From positions 1 through 15,773 of the forward strand of contig CAMWHN010000022.1 of the NCBI GenBank assembly GCA_947174085.1: a stretch of 15,773 bases of DNA, given 5' to 3'. Below, piece by piece: positions 6,553 to 13,830 of the stretch. The notes below the pieces were generated by a model that saw only the letters and a program-made list of their open reading frames with translations, was not told the origin of the DNA and ran no database searches. The number at the start of each line of letters is the position of its first letter. The stretch's first letter is position 1. Position numbers and translations under genes: made by a program. The stretch comes from an uncultured Ruminococcus sp. Its GTDB lineage: Bacteria > Bacillota > Clostridia > Oscillospirales > Ruminococcaceae.

Positions 6553-7171
6553 TTTTAATTCTCCTTATGTTCTGTACTATTTGACGAATTTTATGCAAAT
6601 CCTTGCATTTTTCTGTTTCTACACTGCTAGAAACATCAATACCATAAGGCTGAACAAAATGAATTGCTTCTGTAAGATTATTTTCTGAAATGCCACCGGC
6701 TAAGAAAAATAATTTTTTCGGCTTATTTTCAGCAATTAAATTCCAATTTGCAATTGTACCTGTTCCGCCATGAGAAATTGCTGAAAAACTGTCAAGTACA
6801 AGTTTATCAACTGGCAAGTTATCTGCTTTATTAATATCTTCTGCGTTCTGGACACGAACGGCTTTCCAAATTTCAAGCCCTGTCTGTTTTTTAATATTCA
6901 TGATTAAATTCTCTGATTCTTCGCCATGTAATTGAATCACATTTAAAAATTTCGCATAAGCTAAAATTTCTTCTGGTTCTGGATTCACAAACACACCAAC
7001 ACGCTTAATATTTAAATTCAAATTTTCATGTAATACCTGCATTTGTTCCGGTGAAACATATCGCCAAAACGGCTTTGATAAAATAAAACCTGCATAATCC
7101 GGTGCATATTGATTTAAATAATTAACATCTTCTATGCGCCGAATCCCACATATTTTTAATTTAACACTCAT
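6542..7171 (-). CDS. trpF: Phosphoribosylanthranilate isomerase
   Basis: TrpF carries out the Amadori rearrangement of phosphoribosylanthranilate to CdRP, the third step of tryptophan synthesis. The 209-aa product shows the KICGI start with catalytic Cys8 and the LVLDSFS segment carrying the catalytic aspartate. The phosphate-binding FLAGGISENN and IDVSSSVE segments of the TIM barrel are also present. It is separate from TrpC, unlike the fused enterobacterial enzyme. Its ATG overlaps the trpC stop as ATGA, and its end overlaps the cupin start. Confidence 0.95.
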   Translation of the reverse strand: MSVKLKICGIRRIEDVNYLNQYAPDYAGFILSKPFWRYVSPEQMQVLHENLNLNIKRVGVFVNPEPEEILAYAKFLNVIQLHGEESENLIMNIKKQTGLEIWKAVRVQNAEDINKADNLPVDKLVLDSFSAISHGGTGTIANWNLIAENKPKKLFFLAGGISENNLTEAIHFVQPYGIDVSSSVETEKCKDLHKIRQIVQNIRRIKNAE

Positions 7172-7947
7172 GCTGTACCCTCACGCAATTCATGAAGTGT
7201 ACTTGTAATATTATCACTTCGCATAAGCGTTTCGCCAATTAATACAGCATCAGCTCCATTTGCCTGTACTGTACGCATATCAGCATTATTTTTAATACCG
7301 CTTTCGGAAACAAATAATTGCCCTTCTTGTCTTAGATAACTTAATTGTGCCGTTGTGGATAAATCTACTTCAAATGTTTTTAAATTACGATTATTCACAC
7401 CGAGTAATTGCGGATTTAATTTCTGGACAGTTTCTATTTCCTGTGCTGTATGCACTTCCACGAGACAATCTAAATTTAAACTATGTGCTAATTCAAAATA
7501 ATTCTTCATGCGGGAAAATTCTAATACACTGGCAATTAATAATATCGCAGACGCACCTAATGCTTTTGCTTCATAAATTTGATATTCGTCAATAATAAAA
7601 TCTTTTCTTAACACTGGAATTTTAACAGTTTCTGCAATTTTTTTTAAATATTCGCTACTGCCTTGAAAATAATATTCTTCTGTTAGACAGGAAATACAAT
7701 CTGCACCCGCTAATTCATATTCTTTTGCCAATGCGACCGGCTGAAAATCCGGACGAATTAAGCCTTTTGACGGAGAAGCTTTTTTCACTTCACAGATACA
7801 AGATAAGCCTTTTTTGCGTAAAGCCTGAATAAAACTAGGCTTTTGCTCTGCCTGTTCTGCGAGAGTTTTTATTTCTGTCAAAGAGCAACGCTTTTTTTCA
7901 GCTTGCAATTGTATTTCTCGCTGTTGGCAGATTTTATCTAAAATCAT
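7168..7947 (-). CDS. trpC: Indole-3-glycerol phosphate synthase
   Basis: TrpC closes CdRP to indole-3-glycerol phosphate with loss of CO2. The 259-aa TIM barrel has CEVKKASPSKG (first catalytic lysine region), PVLRKDFIIDEYQ, LVEVHT, LGVNNRNLKTF, VSESGI and the C-terminal VLIGETLM, all family hallmarks. I chose the start at 7947 (MILDKICQQREIQ) because GGAG (complement of 7955-7958) is seven bases upstream and family members begin this way. A longer reading from 7989 would overlap the trpGD end and add an unlikely 14 residues. Confidence 0.95.
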   Translation of the reverse strand: MILDKICQQREIQLQAEKKRCSLTEIKTLAEQAEQKPSFIQALRKKGLSCICEVKKASPSKGLIRPDFQPVALAKEYELAGADCISCLTEEYYFQGSSEYLKKIAETVKIPVLRKDFIIDEYQIYEAKALGASAILLIASVLEFSRMKNYFELAHSLNLDCLVEVHTAQEIETVQKLNPQLLGVNNRNLKTFEVDLSTTAQLSYLRQEGQLFVSESGIKNNADMRTVQANGADAVLIGETLMRSDNITSTLHELREGTA

Positions 7948-7951
7948 AAAT

Positions 7952-9574
7952 TTACTCCATTTCGTTTGTGAACTTAATAAATGCATCAAGTTTGGCTAGT
8001 GCAGAACCATTATCAATTACTTCAATTGCTTTTGCAATGCCGTCTTTGAGAGTTTCCACAATGCCATAAGTATATAATACAGCTCCGGCATTTAATAATA
8101 CAATATCACGCTTTGCTCCTTTGATACTTCCATCAAGAATGCCTCTGGTAATTTGCGCATTTTCAACTGGTGTACCGCCAACAATTTCAGATTTGTCATA
8201 GCGTTGTAAGCCAAAATCTTCTGGTTTGATTTCATAAGTTTTGATTTCAGAGCCGTTAATTTCAGTCACAGTTGTAGAATCAGAAACAGAAATTTCGTCC
8301 ATAACATCATTGCCAAATACAACCATAGCATGTTTAATACCGACTTGTTGGAGTACTTTTGCCATAATTTCTGTTAAAGCTTTTTCATAAACGCCTAATA
8401 CAATATAATCTGTTCTTGCAGGATTTGTCAAAGGACCTAGAATATTAAATATTGTTCTAACACCGAGCTGTGTTCTCACAGGTGCAACATATTTCATACT
8501 TGCATGATAACTCTGTGCAAATAAGAATGAAATACCTGTTGTATCAAGGCAAGCTTTTGCCTGTTCTGGTGTAGAAGTAATTTTAACACCTAATGCTTCT
8601 AATACATCTGCTGCGCCACTCTTACTAGAGACACTTCTGTTGCCATGTTTCGCAACTTTTGCACCGCCAGCCGATGCAACAAATGCAGAAGTCGTAGAAA
8701 TATTAAAAGAAGCGCATTGGTCACCACCTGTGCCGACAATTTCAATGCTATCAGAAGAATCTGGCACAATATGTGCTTTTTCACGCATACCTTTTGCAAA
8801 ACCAGCAATTTCATCAATAGTTTCGCCTTTGGTAGCCAATGCTGTTAAAACGGCTGTAATTTGCAAATTTGTTGCTTCACCACTCATGAGAATATCCATA
8901 CATTTTTCTGCTTCCTGCATTGTTAAATCCTGTTTCAACATGAGTTTGCTATAATAGGGTTTTAAATCCATATGCATTTGCTCTTTGGAATTATCTTCTA
9001 GTAATCCTGCAATTACTAAAAAATTTTTTAAAAGCTGTTTTCCATTTGTTGTCAATACAGATTCAGGGTGAAACTGTAAGCCATAAGTTTTATGTGTCTT
9101 ATGCGAAACAGCCATAATCTGTCCATTTTCGTCAAGAGCTGTCACATACAAACAATCTGGTAATTTTTTTTCATCTGCTATCAGAGAATGATAACGTCCT
9201 GCTTGGAATGGGCAAGTAACATGCTGAAATAACAGATGTTTTTCTTCAAATTTAATATTACTAGATTTTCCATGCATTAACTGACGAGCCGGAATAATTT
9301 CCCCTCCGAATGCCTGTACAATAGATTGATGACCTAAGCAAACACCTAAAATTGGAATTTTTCCAGAAAATTTCTGTACAGTTTCAATAGAAATCCCTGC
9401 ACTTGACGGATATCCCGGCCCTGGAGAAATAATAATAGCTTCTGGTTGGAGCTGTGCAATTTCATCACAAGTAATTTCATCATTGCGCTTTACAAGAATA
9501 TCTGCGTACATTTCGCCGATATATTGACAAAGATTATATGTAAACGAATCATAATTATCTATTACTAAAATCAT
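7952..9574 (-). CDS. trpGD: Fused anthranilate synthase glutaminase and anthranilate phosphoribosyltransferase (TrpG-TrpD)
   Basis: This 540-aa protein joins two pathway steps. Residues 1-195 are a class I glutamine amidotransferase: nucleophile Cys79 in GVCLGHQ, with His169 and Glu171 in LQFHPESV. It supplies ammonia to TrpE. Residues 203-540 are anthranilate phosphoribosyltransferase, with the PRPP site GTGGD (281-285) and KHGNRSVSSKSGAAD (309-323). The fusion is in frame with a short linker; the same domain order is known in E. coli. It overlaps trpE by four bases (ATGA), with GGAGG just upstream. Both halves look catalytically intact. Confidence 0.97.
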   Translation of the reverse strand: MILVIDNYDSFTYNLCQYIGEMYADILVKRNDEITCDEIAQLQPEAIIISPGPGYPSSAGISIETVQKFSGKIPILGVCLGHQSIVQAFGGEIIPARQLMHGKSSNIKFEEKHLLFQHVTCPFQAGRYHSLIADEKKLPDCLYVTALDENGQIMAVSHKTHKTYGLQFHPESVLTTNGKQLLKNFLVIAGLLEDNSKEQMHMDLKPYYSKLMLKQDLTMQEAEKCMDILMSGEATNLQITAVLTALATKGETIDEIAGFAKGMREKAHIVPDSSDSIEIVGTGGDQCASFNISTTSAFVASAGGAKVAKHGNRSVSSKSGAADVLEALGVKITSTPEQAKACLDTTGISFLFAQSYHASMKYVAPVRTQLGVRTIFNILGPLTNPARTDYIVLGVYEKALTEIMAKVLQQVGIKHAMVVFGNDVMDEISVSDSTTVTEINGSEIKTYEIKPEDFGLQRYDKSEIVGGTPVENAQITRGILDGSIKGAKRDIVLLNAGAVLYTYGIVETLKDGIAKAIEVIDNGSALAKLDAFIKFTNEME

Positions 9575-11037
9575 TTTCTAGCCTCCTTGATAGCATTCAC
9601 CATAGCAGAAGCTTTCTGTGTAGTTTCTGCAAATTCTTTTTCTGGGTCAGAATCTGCTACAATGCCTGCACCTGCCTGTACATATGCTTTTCCGTCACGG
9701 AATAAAACCGTACGAATTGCAATGCAAGTATTCATGTCACCATTATAACCAAAATAGCCTACTGTTCCGCCATACAAACCACGTTTTTTATTTTCCAGTT
9801 CGTCTATAATTTCCATAGCTCTTACTTTAGGTGCGCCGGAGAGTGTACCTGCCGGAAGTACAGAACGCAAAGCGTCCATAGGTTTGCAATCCTTGCGCAA
9901 TTTACCTTTTACGTCAGAAACTAAATGCATGACTTTAGAATAGCGTTCTACATGCATAAAATTTGAAACTTCGACACTGCCAAATTCACTTACTTTGCCT
10001 AAGTCATTTCTGCCTAAATCCACAAGCATTGTATGTTCTGATTTTTCTTTTTCGTCTGCAAGCAAAGATTTTTCAAATTCTCTGTCTTGTTCAGAATTTT
10101 TTCCTCTGGGACGAGTGCCGGCAATTGGTTTTGTACTGGCAATTCCGTCTGTTACTTTGACGAGCAGTTCTGGAGACGCTCCGGAAATTTCATAATCTTT
10201 TGTTTTGAAATAATATAAATACGGTGACGGATTCGTTGCACGAAGTCTGCGGTATACTTCAAAACTATCCGGCGGATTTTCAATTTCAAAACGCTGTGAT
10301 AATACCACTTGAAAAATATCTCCGGCACGAATATTTTTTTTAGCTTGTTCTACCATGGACATATATTTTTCTTTCGTGATGTTAGATTTTACTTGTATCG
10401 CTGGTTCATCATCTCGGAATTGTCCTCTGCAATGACAATTATCAATTTTCATGGCAATTTCAGCAGAATGTATCTCTGCTTGGTGATATTGTTCTTCCAA
10501 ATTGCCATCTGCATGTAAATTTATTATTACAATTGCATTGCTATTCAAATGGTCATATGCAACTAATTCATCATAGTCAAATACATGAATATCTGGCATG
10601 TGGCTATCATCTTCAGGAATATTCACAAGTTTTTTTTCTGTATAGCGCACAGCATCATAGGCGAAATAGCCAATCATACCGCCTGTAAAATAAGGCATAT
10701 TTTCAAATTTTGGTGAAGTTCTGGTGTTTAATAATAATTGCAATTTCTGAAATGGGTCTGATTCCGTGACAGTTTCCTGCATACCATTAGTAATAATATG
10801 CATTTGTGCGCCCTGTGCATAAATTTCTTGTACTGGGTGAAATCCAATAAAAGAATATCTATCCCATTGTGTGCCATCTGTGACACTTTCTAATAAAAAT
10901 GAATTTTCTTCTCCGGCTGACAATGCTGTATAAATACTAATTGGTGTTCTATGGTCTGCCGGAAATGTGAAAAACACCGGAATTGTTGTATATTTTGAAG
11001 CAAGTTGTTTGACTTCTTCCAATGATGGAAATAGCAT
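9571..11037 (-). CDS. trpE: Anthranilate synthase component I
   Basis: TrpE converts chorismate to anthranilate using ammonia from the TrpG domain. The 488-aa product has the LLES motif (48-51) near the N-terminus, part of the tryptophan feedback site in studied TrpE proteins. The chorismate-binding domain carries KPIAGTRPRG, LVDLGRNDLG, PAGTLSGAPK and GGTVGYFGY. It is the first gene of the operon, after the T-box leader, with GGAGG (complement of 11048-11052) before ATG. Control is therefore expected at two levels: T-box attenuation and feedback inhibition. The amidotransferase partner is fused to TrpD rather than to TrpE. Confidence 0.97.
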   Translation of the reverse strand: MLFPSLEEVKQLASKYTTIPVFFTFPADHRTPISIYTALSAGEENSFLLESVTDGTQWDRYSFIGFHPVQEIYAQGAQMHIITNGMQETVTESDPFQKLQLLLNTRTSPKFENMPYFTGGMIGYFAYDAVRYTEKKLVNIPEDDSHMPDIHVFDYDELVAYDHLNSNAIVIINLHADGNLEEQYHQAEIHSAEIAMKIDNCHCRGQFRDDEPAIQVKSNITKEKYMSMVEQAKKNIRAGDIFQVVLSQRFEIENPPDSFEVYRRLRATNPSPYLYYFKTKDYEISGASPELLVKVTDGIASTKPIAGTRPRGKNSEQDREFEKSLLADEKEKSEHTMLVDLGRNDLGKVSEFGSVEVSNFMHVERYSKVMHLVSDVKGKLRKDCKPMDALRSVLPAGTLSGAPKVRAMEIIDELENKKRGLYGGTVGYFGYNGDMNTCIAIRTVLFRDGKAYVQAGAGIVADSDPEKEFAETTQKASAMVNAIKEARK

Positions 11038-11056
11038 AAAATAATTTCCTCCTTAC

Positions 11057-11100
11057 AAAAATAAAAAGCCAATCTCCCTTACAACATGGGACGATTGACT
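11057..11100 (-). terminator. Attenuator terminator of the trp T-box leader
   Basis: On the - strand, AGTCAATCGTCCC (complement of 11088-11100) pairs with AGGGAGATTGGCT, with one mismatch and a G-U pair, around a short loop. A broken U-run (TTTTTATTTTT) follows. The 5' arm immediately follows the T-box sequence, whose pairing would form the alternative antiterminator. It should end transcription when tRNA-Trp is charged. Confidence 0.88.
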
Positions 11101-11391
11101 CGTTGTGCCACCCAAATTCAAGCAGTTTAAAAAAATTTTTACACTGCTCCTTTTTTAGATATATCAGATACTAAGCATATCCTACCCTTATAACGTAGGG
11201 AATACGGCGCAAGCTACTCTCAATCTAATTAAATTAATAATATTAATTAATTTTGCTTTTGCTCCTAACAAATCCATTCATTTCATGGCATGTGTACCGG
11301 ATTTTCAGCAACTACCGGCTCTCTGAACACTGTTTCATGAAATTACTTACCTTTGCTCAAAGGATTTCTAAATATGAAAAAACTAAAAACT
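11057..11391 (-). promoter_or_regulatory. T-box riboswitch, tryptophan-specific, controlling the trp operon
   Basis: The leader of about 335 nt reads on the - strand. Stem I has the AGTA-type bulge region, the AGAGAGCCGGTAGTTGCTGAAAA distal section, and a specifier region GAATGG (complement of 11274-11279) whose TGG (11274-11276) is the Trp codon followed by A. A further hairpin lies at 11181-11200. Stem III (11121-11148, AGCAGT/AACTGCT) precedes the T-box core GGGTGGCACAACG (complement of 11101-11113). Its UGGC would pair with a tRNA ending GCCA, fitting the G discriminator of bacterial tRNA-Trp. Uncharged tRNA-Trp should stabilise the antiterminator and turn the operon on. T-box control of trp operons is established in Firmicutes. 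Confidence 0.95.
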
Positions 11392-11397
11392 AGAATT

Positions 11398-11426
11398 ATT
11401 ATAGCACAGTCTGATATATTTGTCAA
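11398..11426 (-). promoter_or_regulatory. Consensus sigma-A promoter of the trp operon
   Basis: On the - strand, TTGACA (complement of 11421-11426), a 17-base spacer and TATAAT (complement of 11398-11403) match the consensus exactly. Transcription would start near 11391, at the base of T-box stem I. A strong constitutive promoter suits control by leader attenuation. It diverges from the promoter at 11469-11497, whose -35 box lies about 40 bases away. Confidence 0.9.
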
Positions 11427-11468
11427 GAGCTTTTTTGAAAAAATTTAAAAATATTTTTCAGAAACTAC

Positions 11469-11497
11469 TTGCCATTTTCAGTGAAAAATGGTATAAT
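11469..11497 (+). promoter_or_regulatory. Extended -10 promoter of the membrane-protein gene, with internal palindrome
   Basis: TTGCCA at 11469-11474, a 17-base spacer and TATAAT at 11492-11497, preceded by TG one base upstream (extended -10), make a good sigma-A promoter. The spacer is largely an imperfect palindrome at 11472-11491 (CCATTTTCA and TGAAAAATGG, differing by one A), where a regulator could bind. Start point near 11504, giving a leader of about 77 bases with no other clear structure. Confidence 0.8.
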
Positions 11498-11580
11498 AGC
11501 AAAGAGCATATGTATTTTTGTAAATACGATTTGTTTGTAATTTATTAAAATCTAAAATAATAAAAGAAAGGGCAATGTAA

Positions 11581-12681
11581 ATGATAGGTAAATTTTTTGC
11601 GAATAAATGGACAAAACGTGTTGTTTCTTTATTAAGTCCATTCTACTGTGCAGTTATATTCTATTTTGCATATCTATCTATATTTTATAAAATGGATTTG
11701 CTAGAACAAGGCACGGCTTGTATGATTGCAACAGGTAGCTCTGTTGTTGCTTTAATCACAATGTTATACTCCCGAAAACAATTGCTTACAAAATTGTCAA
11801 GTTTGTTGATACTTCCGGCAATGGTATTTCCCATTATGATATATTTCGGACAGTGGGGCGTACTTGTTCCGCTGATTATCATGGCTTTAATGATTTTCTT
11901 CCTGTCTGGACTTGGCGAAACAGCAAAAACAATATGGGGTACAATATTTTTACTTGTGTACTTACTGGGTGCATTGGTTTATTTTCTGGTTACTTCTCTG
12001 TTCGCACCTGCAACAGTAACAAATGTTGTTGATAATGGCGTTTCACCATCTGGCTTGTATCGCTATGAAGTTGCAAATACAACAGATAGTTCCAACGGCA
12101 GTACAAAAGTTACTATAGAAAGTAATACACTAGATAAAGAATATTTCCATGTATTTCATTTTAAAATTAGAGGCTTGTCACATGATGTTGTGATTGAACG
12201 TCCTTTACAGGAAAATTGCCAAATCGAATGGACAACAGAACGCCGTGAAGATATTACAGAGCAATTAAATGAAATTTCTGATAATATTGAAATTACACTT
12301 AGTGATAAACAAATGGATTTATTAAATCGTGATGCTTATCAAGTCACATTCTATGATGGCAGAAGCATGTCAATGACACAGGCGACTTATCATGATACTA
12401 TGATTGCCTTAAATGAAGAAGCAAAAACAAGATTGAAAACAGATAAATCTGCTGTACAGTTAGATTCTCTTAGTGAAAAAGATAGAAATGCTCTTGGTGT
12501 TACGGTAGAAAATTTCAAAACTATTACACTGTCTTCTCTCACAGATGAAGAACTTGCAAAATTAGGCATTCCAGAAGAAGGCGATGTAATGTATTATAAT
12601 GGCAAAGTTGTTTTTAGATATTATATTGCCATTCTGGAAGAATATTTTGATATTTCAAAACAAGAAATTGGTCTAATGTAA
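11581..12681 (+). CDS. Five-helix membrane protein with C-terminal soluble domain, unrecognised
   Basis: I do not recognise this 366-aa protein. Residues 1-141 hold about five hydrophobic segments (roughly 14-36, 44-63, 70-89, 92-110, 118-141). The remaining 225 residues are polar: a beta-rich stretch starting PSGLYRYEVANTTDSSNG, which could be extracytoplasmic, then a charged helical region with DEELAKLGIPEEGD and a C-terminal YYNGKVVFRYYIAILEEYF. No catalytic motif is visible. A purine-rich GAAAGGG lies about eight bases before ATG 11581. It stands alone between its own promoter and terminator. The gene is convincing from length, promoter, ribosome site and membrane pattern; its role is unknown. 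Confidence 0.85.
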   Translation: MIGKFFANKWTKRVVSLLSPFYCAVIFYFAYLSIFYKMDLLEQGTACMIATGSSVVALITMLYSRKQLLTKLSSLLILPAMVFPIMIYFGQWGVLVPLIIMALMIFFLSGLGETAKTIWGTIFLLVYLLGALVYFLVTSLFAPATVTNVVDNGVSPSGLYRYEVANTTDSSNGSTKVTIESNTLDKEYFHVFHFKIRGLSHDVVIERPLQENCQIEWTTERREDITEQLNEISDNIEITLSDKQMDLLNRDAYQVTFYDGRSMSMTQATYHDTMIALNEEAKTRLKTDKSAVQLDSLSEKDRNALGVTVENFKTITLSSLTDEELAKLGIPEEGDVMYYNGKVVFRYYIAILEEYFDISKQEIGLM

Positions 12682-12694
12682 TTTAGTGAAAAAT

Positions 12695-12737
12695 AAAAAA
12701 CTGCTACATCTAAAAATATACTATGTAGCAGTTTTTT
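12695..12737 (+). terminator. Intrinsic terminator after the membrane-protein gene
   Basis: A perfect 15-bp stem (12695-12709 with 12723-12737, core CTGCTACAT/ATGTAGCAG) closes a 13-base loop and ends in a T-run. It lies 13 bases after the stop codon. The methyltransferase gene begins only 26 bases beyond it, without an obvious promoter in that gap, so some read-through or a promoter inside the upstream gene may serve that gene. Confidence 0.9.
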
Positions 12738-12763
12738 ATATAAAATCTTAAAGGAGAATTTAC

Positions 12764-13573
12764 ATGCATATTATTCATATTCAAGATTTCAATACACCAG
12801 AACTTGCGATATATTCCAGCTTATCCGAAACACAGTTACTACATCATTACGAACCAGAAACAGGCATTTTTATTGCTGAAAGTCCAACAGTGATTGAACG
12901 TGCATTACAAGCCGGCTATGAGCCTGTTTCTGTATTACTGGAATCAAAACATCTCACACAGGATTTTTTAACATATTTTAAAAATATAAATATTCCAGTA
13001 TATACAGCGAATGCAGAATTATTAACAAAATTAACAGGTTTTCAGCTTGTCAGAGGGGCATTATGTGCCATGAGAAGAAAACCTTTGCCAAGTGTTTCTG
13101 AAATTTGCGAACATGCCACTAGAATTGCTGTATTAGAAAATATTGTGAATCCGACTAATATTGGAGCAATTTTTCGTTCTGCTTCTGCAATGTTTATAGA
13201 CGCTGTGTTATTAACTCCAAACTGTGCAAATCCGTTGTATAGGCGTTCTATCAGAGTAAGCATGGGAACAGTATTTCAAATTCCATGGACCATTCTGGAA
13301 AATAATAATTATCAGGTTTTAAAAAATTTAAATTTTAAAACAGTTGCATTGGCATTAAATAATCATGCAATTAGCATTGAAGATAAACGCTTGATGACAG
13401 AAAAAAAACTTGCTTTGATTCTCGGTTCAGAGGGTTACGGACTGACACCAGAAACCATTACAAGTGCGGATTATATTGCTAAAATTCCTATGAAACAGGG
13501 CATTGATTCCCTGAATGTTGCTGCTGCAAGTGCAGTCGCATTTTGGCAGTTAAAAATCCATGGGCGGAGTTGA
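12764..13573 (+). CDS. SpoU/TrmH-family RNA 2'-O-ribose methyltransferase
   Basis: This 269-aa SPOUT-fold enzyme transfers a methyl group from SAM to a ribose 2'-OH in rRNA or tRNA. The N-terminal 110 residues are a substrate-binding region. The catalytic domain shows motif 1 (ENIVNPTNIGAIFRSA, with Asn132 and the usual catalytic Arg138), motif 2 (IRVSMGTVFQIPW, GSEGYGL) and motif 3 (IPM..IDSLNVAAASAVA) with the knotted SAM site. Sequence alone does not distinguish 23S rRNA from tRNA as target; the two-domain layout is more RlmB/TsnR-like. AAAGGAG precedes ATG. Its last 19 bases are antisense to the 3' end of tRNA-like 2 on the opposite strand, so the C-terminal KIHGRS is constrained by that RNA. 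Confidence 0.93.
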   Translation: MHIIHIQDFNTPELAIYSSLSETQLLHHYEPETGIFIAESPTVIERALQAGYEPVSVLLESKHLTQDFLTYFKNINIPVYTANAELLTKLTGFQLVRGALCAMRRKPLPSVSEICEHATRIAVLENIVNPTNIGAIFRSASAMFIDAVLLTPNCANPLYRRSIRVSMGTVFQIPWTILENNNYQVLKNLNFKTVALALNNHAISIEDKRLMTEKKLALILGSEGYGLTPETITSADYIAKIPMKQGIDSLNVAAASAVAFWQLKIHGRS

Positions 13574-13625
13574 ACCGCCGTCGCTATCTTGCAGAGATAG
13601 AGCCCTACCGTTAGGCTACATGGAT
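13555..13625 (-). tRNA. tRNA-like RNA 2, non-canonical anticodon loop (UGC, or GCA if shifted)
   Basis: A full 71-nt cloverleaf folds on the - strand. It has a 7-bp acceptor (ATCCATG/CATGGAT), a D arm GCCT-AACGGTA-GGGC with GG, a 5-bp anticodon stem CTATC/GATAG and a four-base variable loop. The T arm is GGCGG-TTCAACT-CCGCC, and the discriminator is U. No CCA is encoded; U bases follow directly. The anticodon loop is TCTGCAA, so the standard position reads UGC (Ala) but position 33 is C instead of the almost invariant U. Shifting by one gives GCA (Cys) with U33. There is no G3-U70 pair, the usual alanine identity signal. The fold is convincing; a role in translation is uncertain. Confidence 0.72.
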
Positions 13626-13687
13626 AGCCGAATGCATAAAATCATTTCTGCTCCTCGTGGAGAGCTGTTTTATATAAACTATCGGCT
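13626..13687 (-). ncRNA. Structured 5' element B abutting tRNA-like 2
   Basis: This 62-nt element begins with AGCCGA (complement of 13682-13687), directly followed by the 14-nt motif TAGTTTATATAAAA (complement of 13668-13681). A hairpin CUCC-ACGA-GGAG comes next (within 13650-13665), and the closing strand UCGGCU (complement of 13626-13631) abuts the first acceptor base of tRNA-like 2. AUAAAA of the motif could also pair with UUUUAU (complement of 13636-13641). It starts two bases after the discriminator of tRNA-like 1. The layout matches element A although most bases differ. I know of no named RNA family with this layout. Confidence 0.6.
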
Positions 13688-13689
13688 TT

Positions 13690-13766
13690 ACATTCGCATA
13701 TGGACTCGAACCATAATCTTTTACCTTTAGCAGAGGCAACATTCTACCCTTGAAATATTACGAATG
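13690..13766 (-). tRNA. tRNA-like RNA 1, anticodon GCU without a long variable arm
   Basis: A 77-nt cloverleaf folds on the - strand. The acceptor is CATTCGT/GCGAATG, extendable to 8 bp by an A-T pair. The D arm is about 4-5 bp (TATTT/GAATG) with GGG in its loop, and the anticodon stem is TGCCT/AGGTA with loop CTGCTAA. The variable loop is six bases. The T arm is TATGG-TTCGAGT-CCATA, with a U discriminator and no encoded CCA. The anticodon GCU would read serine AGY codons, but bacterial tRNA-Ser has a long variable arm that this lacks. The 8/5 acceptor-T arm resembles tRNA-Sec geometry, but nothing else does. Starting one base later gives a 7-bp acceptor and G discriminator; I prefer 13766 because element A then abuts it as element B abuts tRNA-like 2. 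Confidence 0.7.
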
Positions 13767-13824
13767 ACCAGACGGCAAGCCGTTTCTTCGTCGGGGGGAA
13801 CGATATTTTATATAAACTACTGGT
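13767..13824 (-). ncRNA. Structured 5' element A abutting tRNA-like 1
   Basis: This 58-nt element opens the transcript. ACCAG (complement of 13820-13824) is directly followed by the 14-nt motif TAGTTTATATAAAA (complement of 13806-13819). A UCGU...ACGA hairpin with a C-rich loop, then ACGGC-UU-GCCGU, come next, and the closing strand CUGGU (complement of 13767-13771) ends next to the first base of tRNA-like 1. Its 5' end coincides with the start point predicted from the promoter at 13831-13859. The outer helix differs in sequence from that of element B but holds the same place. Confidence 0.6.
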
Positions 13825-13830
13825 GTTACT

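Noticed and set aside
7948..7989. Extended 273-aa TrpC start at 7989
   Set aside because: The added 14 residues would overlap the TrpD end, and the family start MILDKI at 7947 has its own GGAG site.
13555..13824. tmRNA or selenocysteine tRNA
   Set aside because: There is no tag-peptide frame, tmRNA ends or UCA anticodon; two separate complete cloverleaf folds are present instead.
13555..13824. CRISPR array or mobile-element attachment duplication
   Set aside because: The only exact repeat is the 14-nt motif, present twice; no regular spacers, integrase or terminal repeats are visible.
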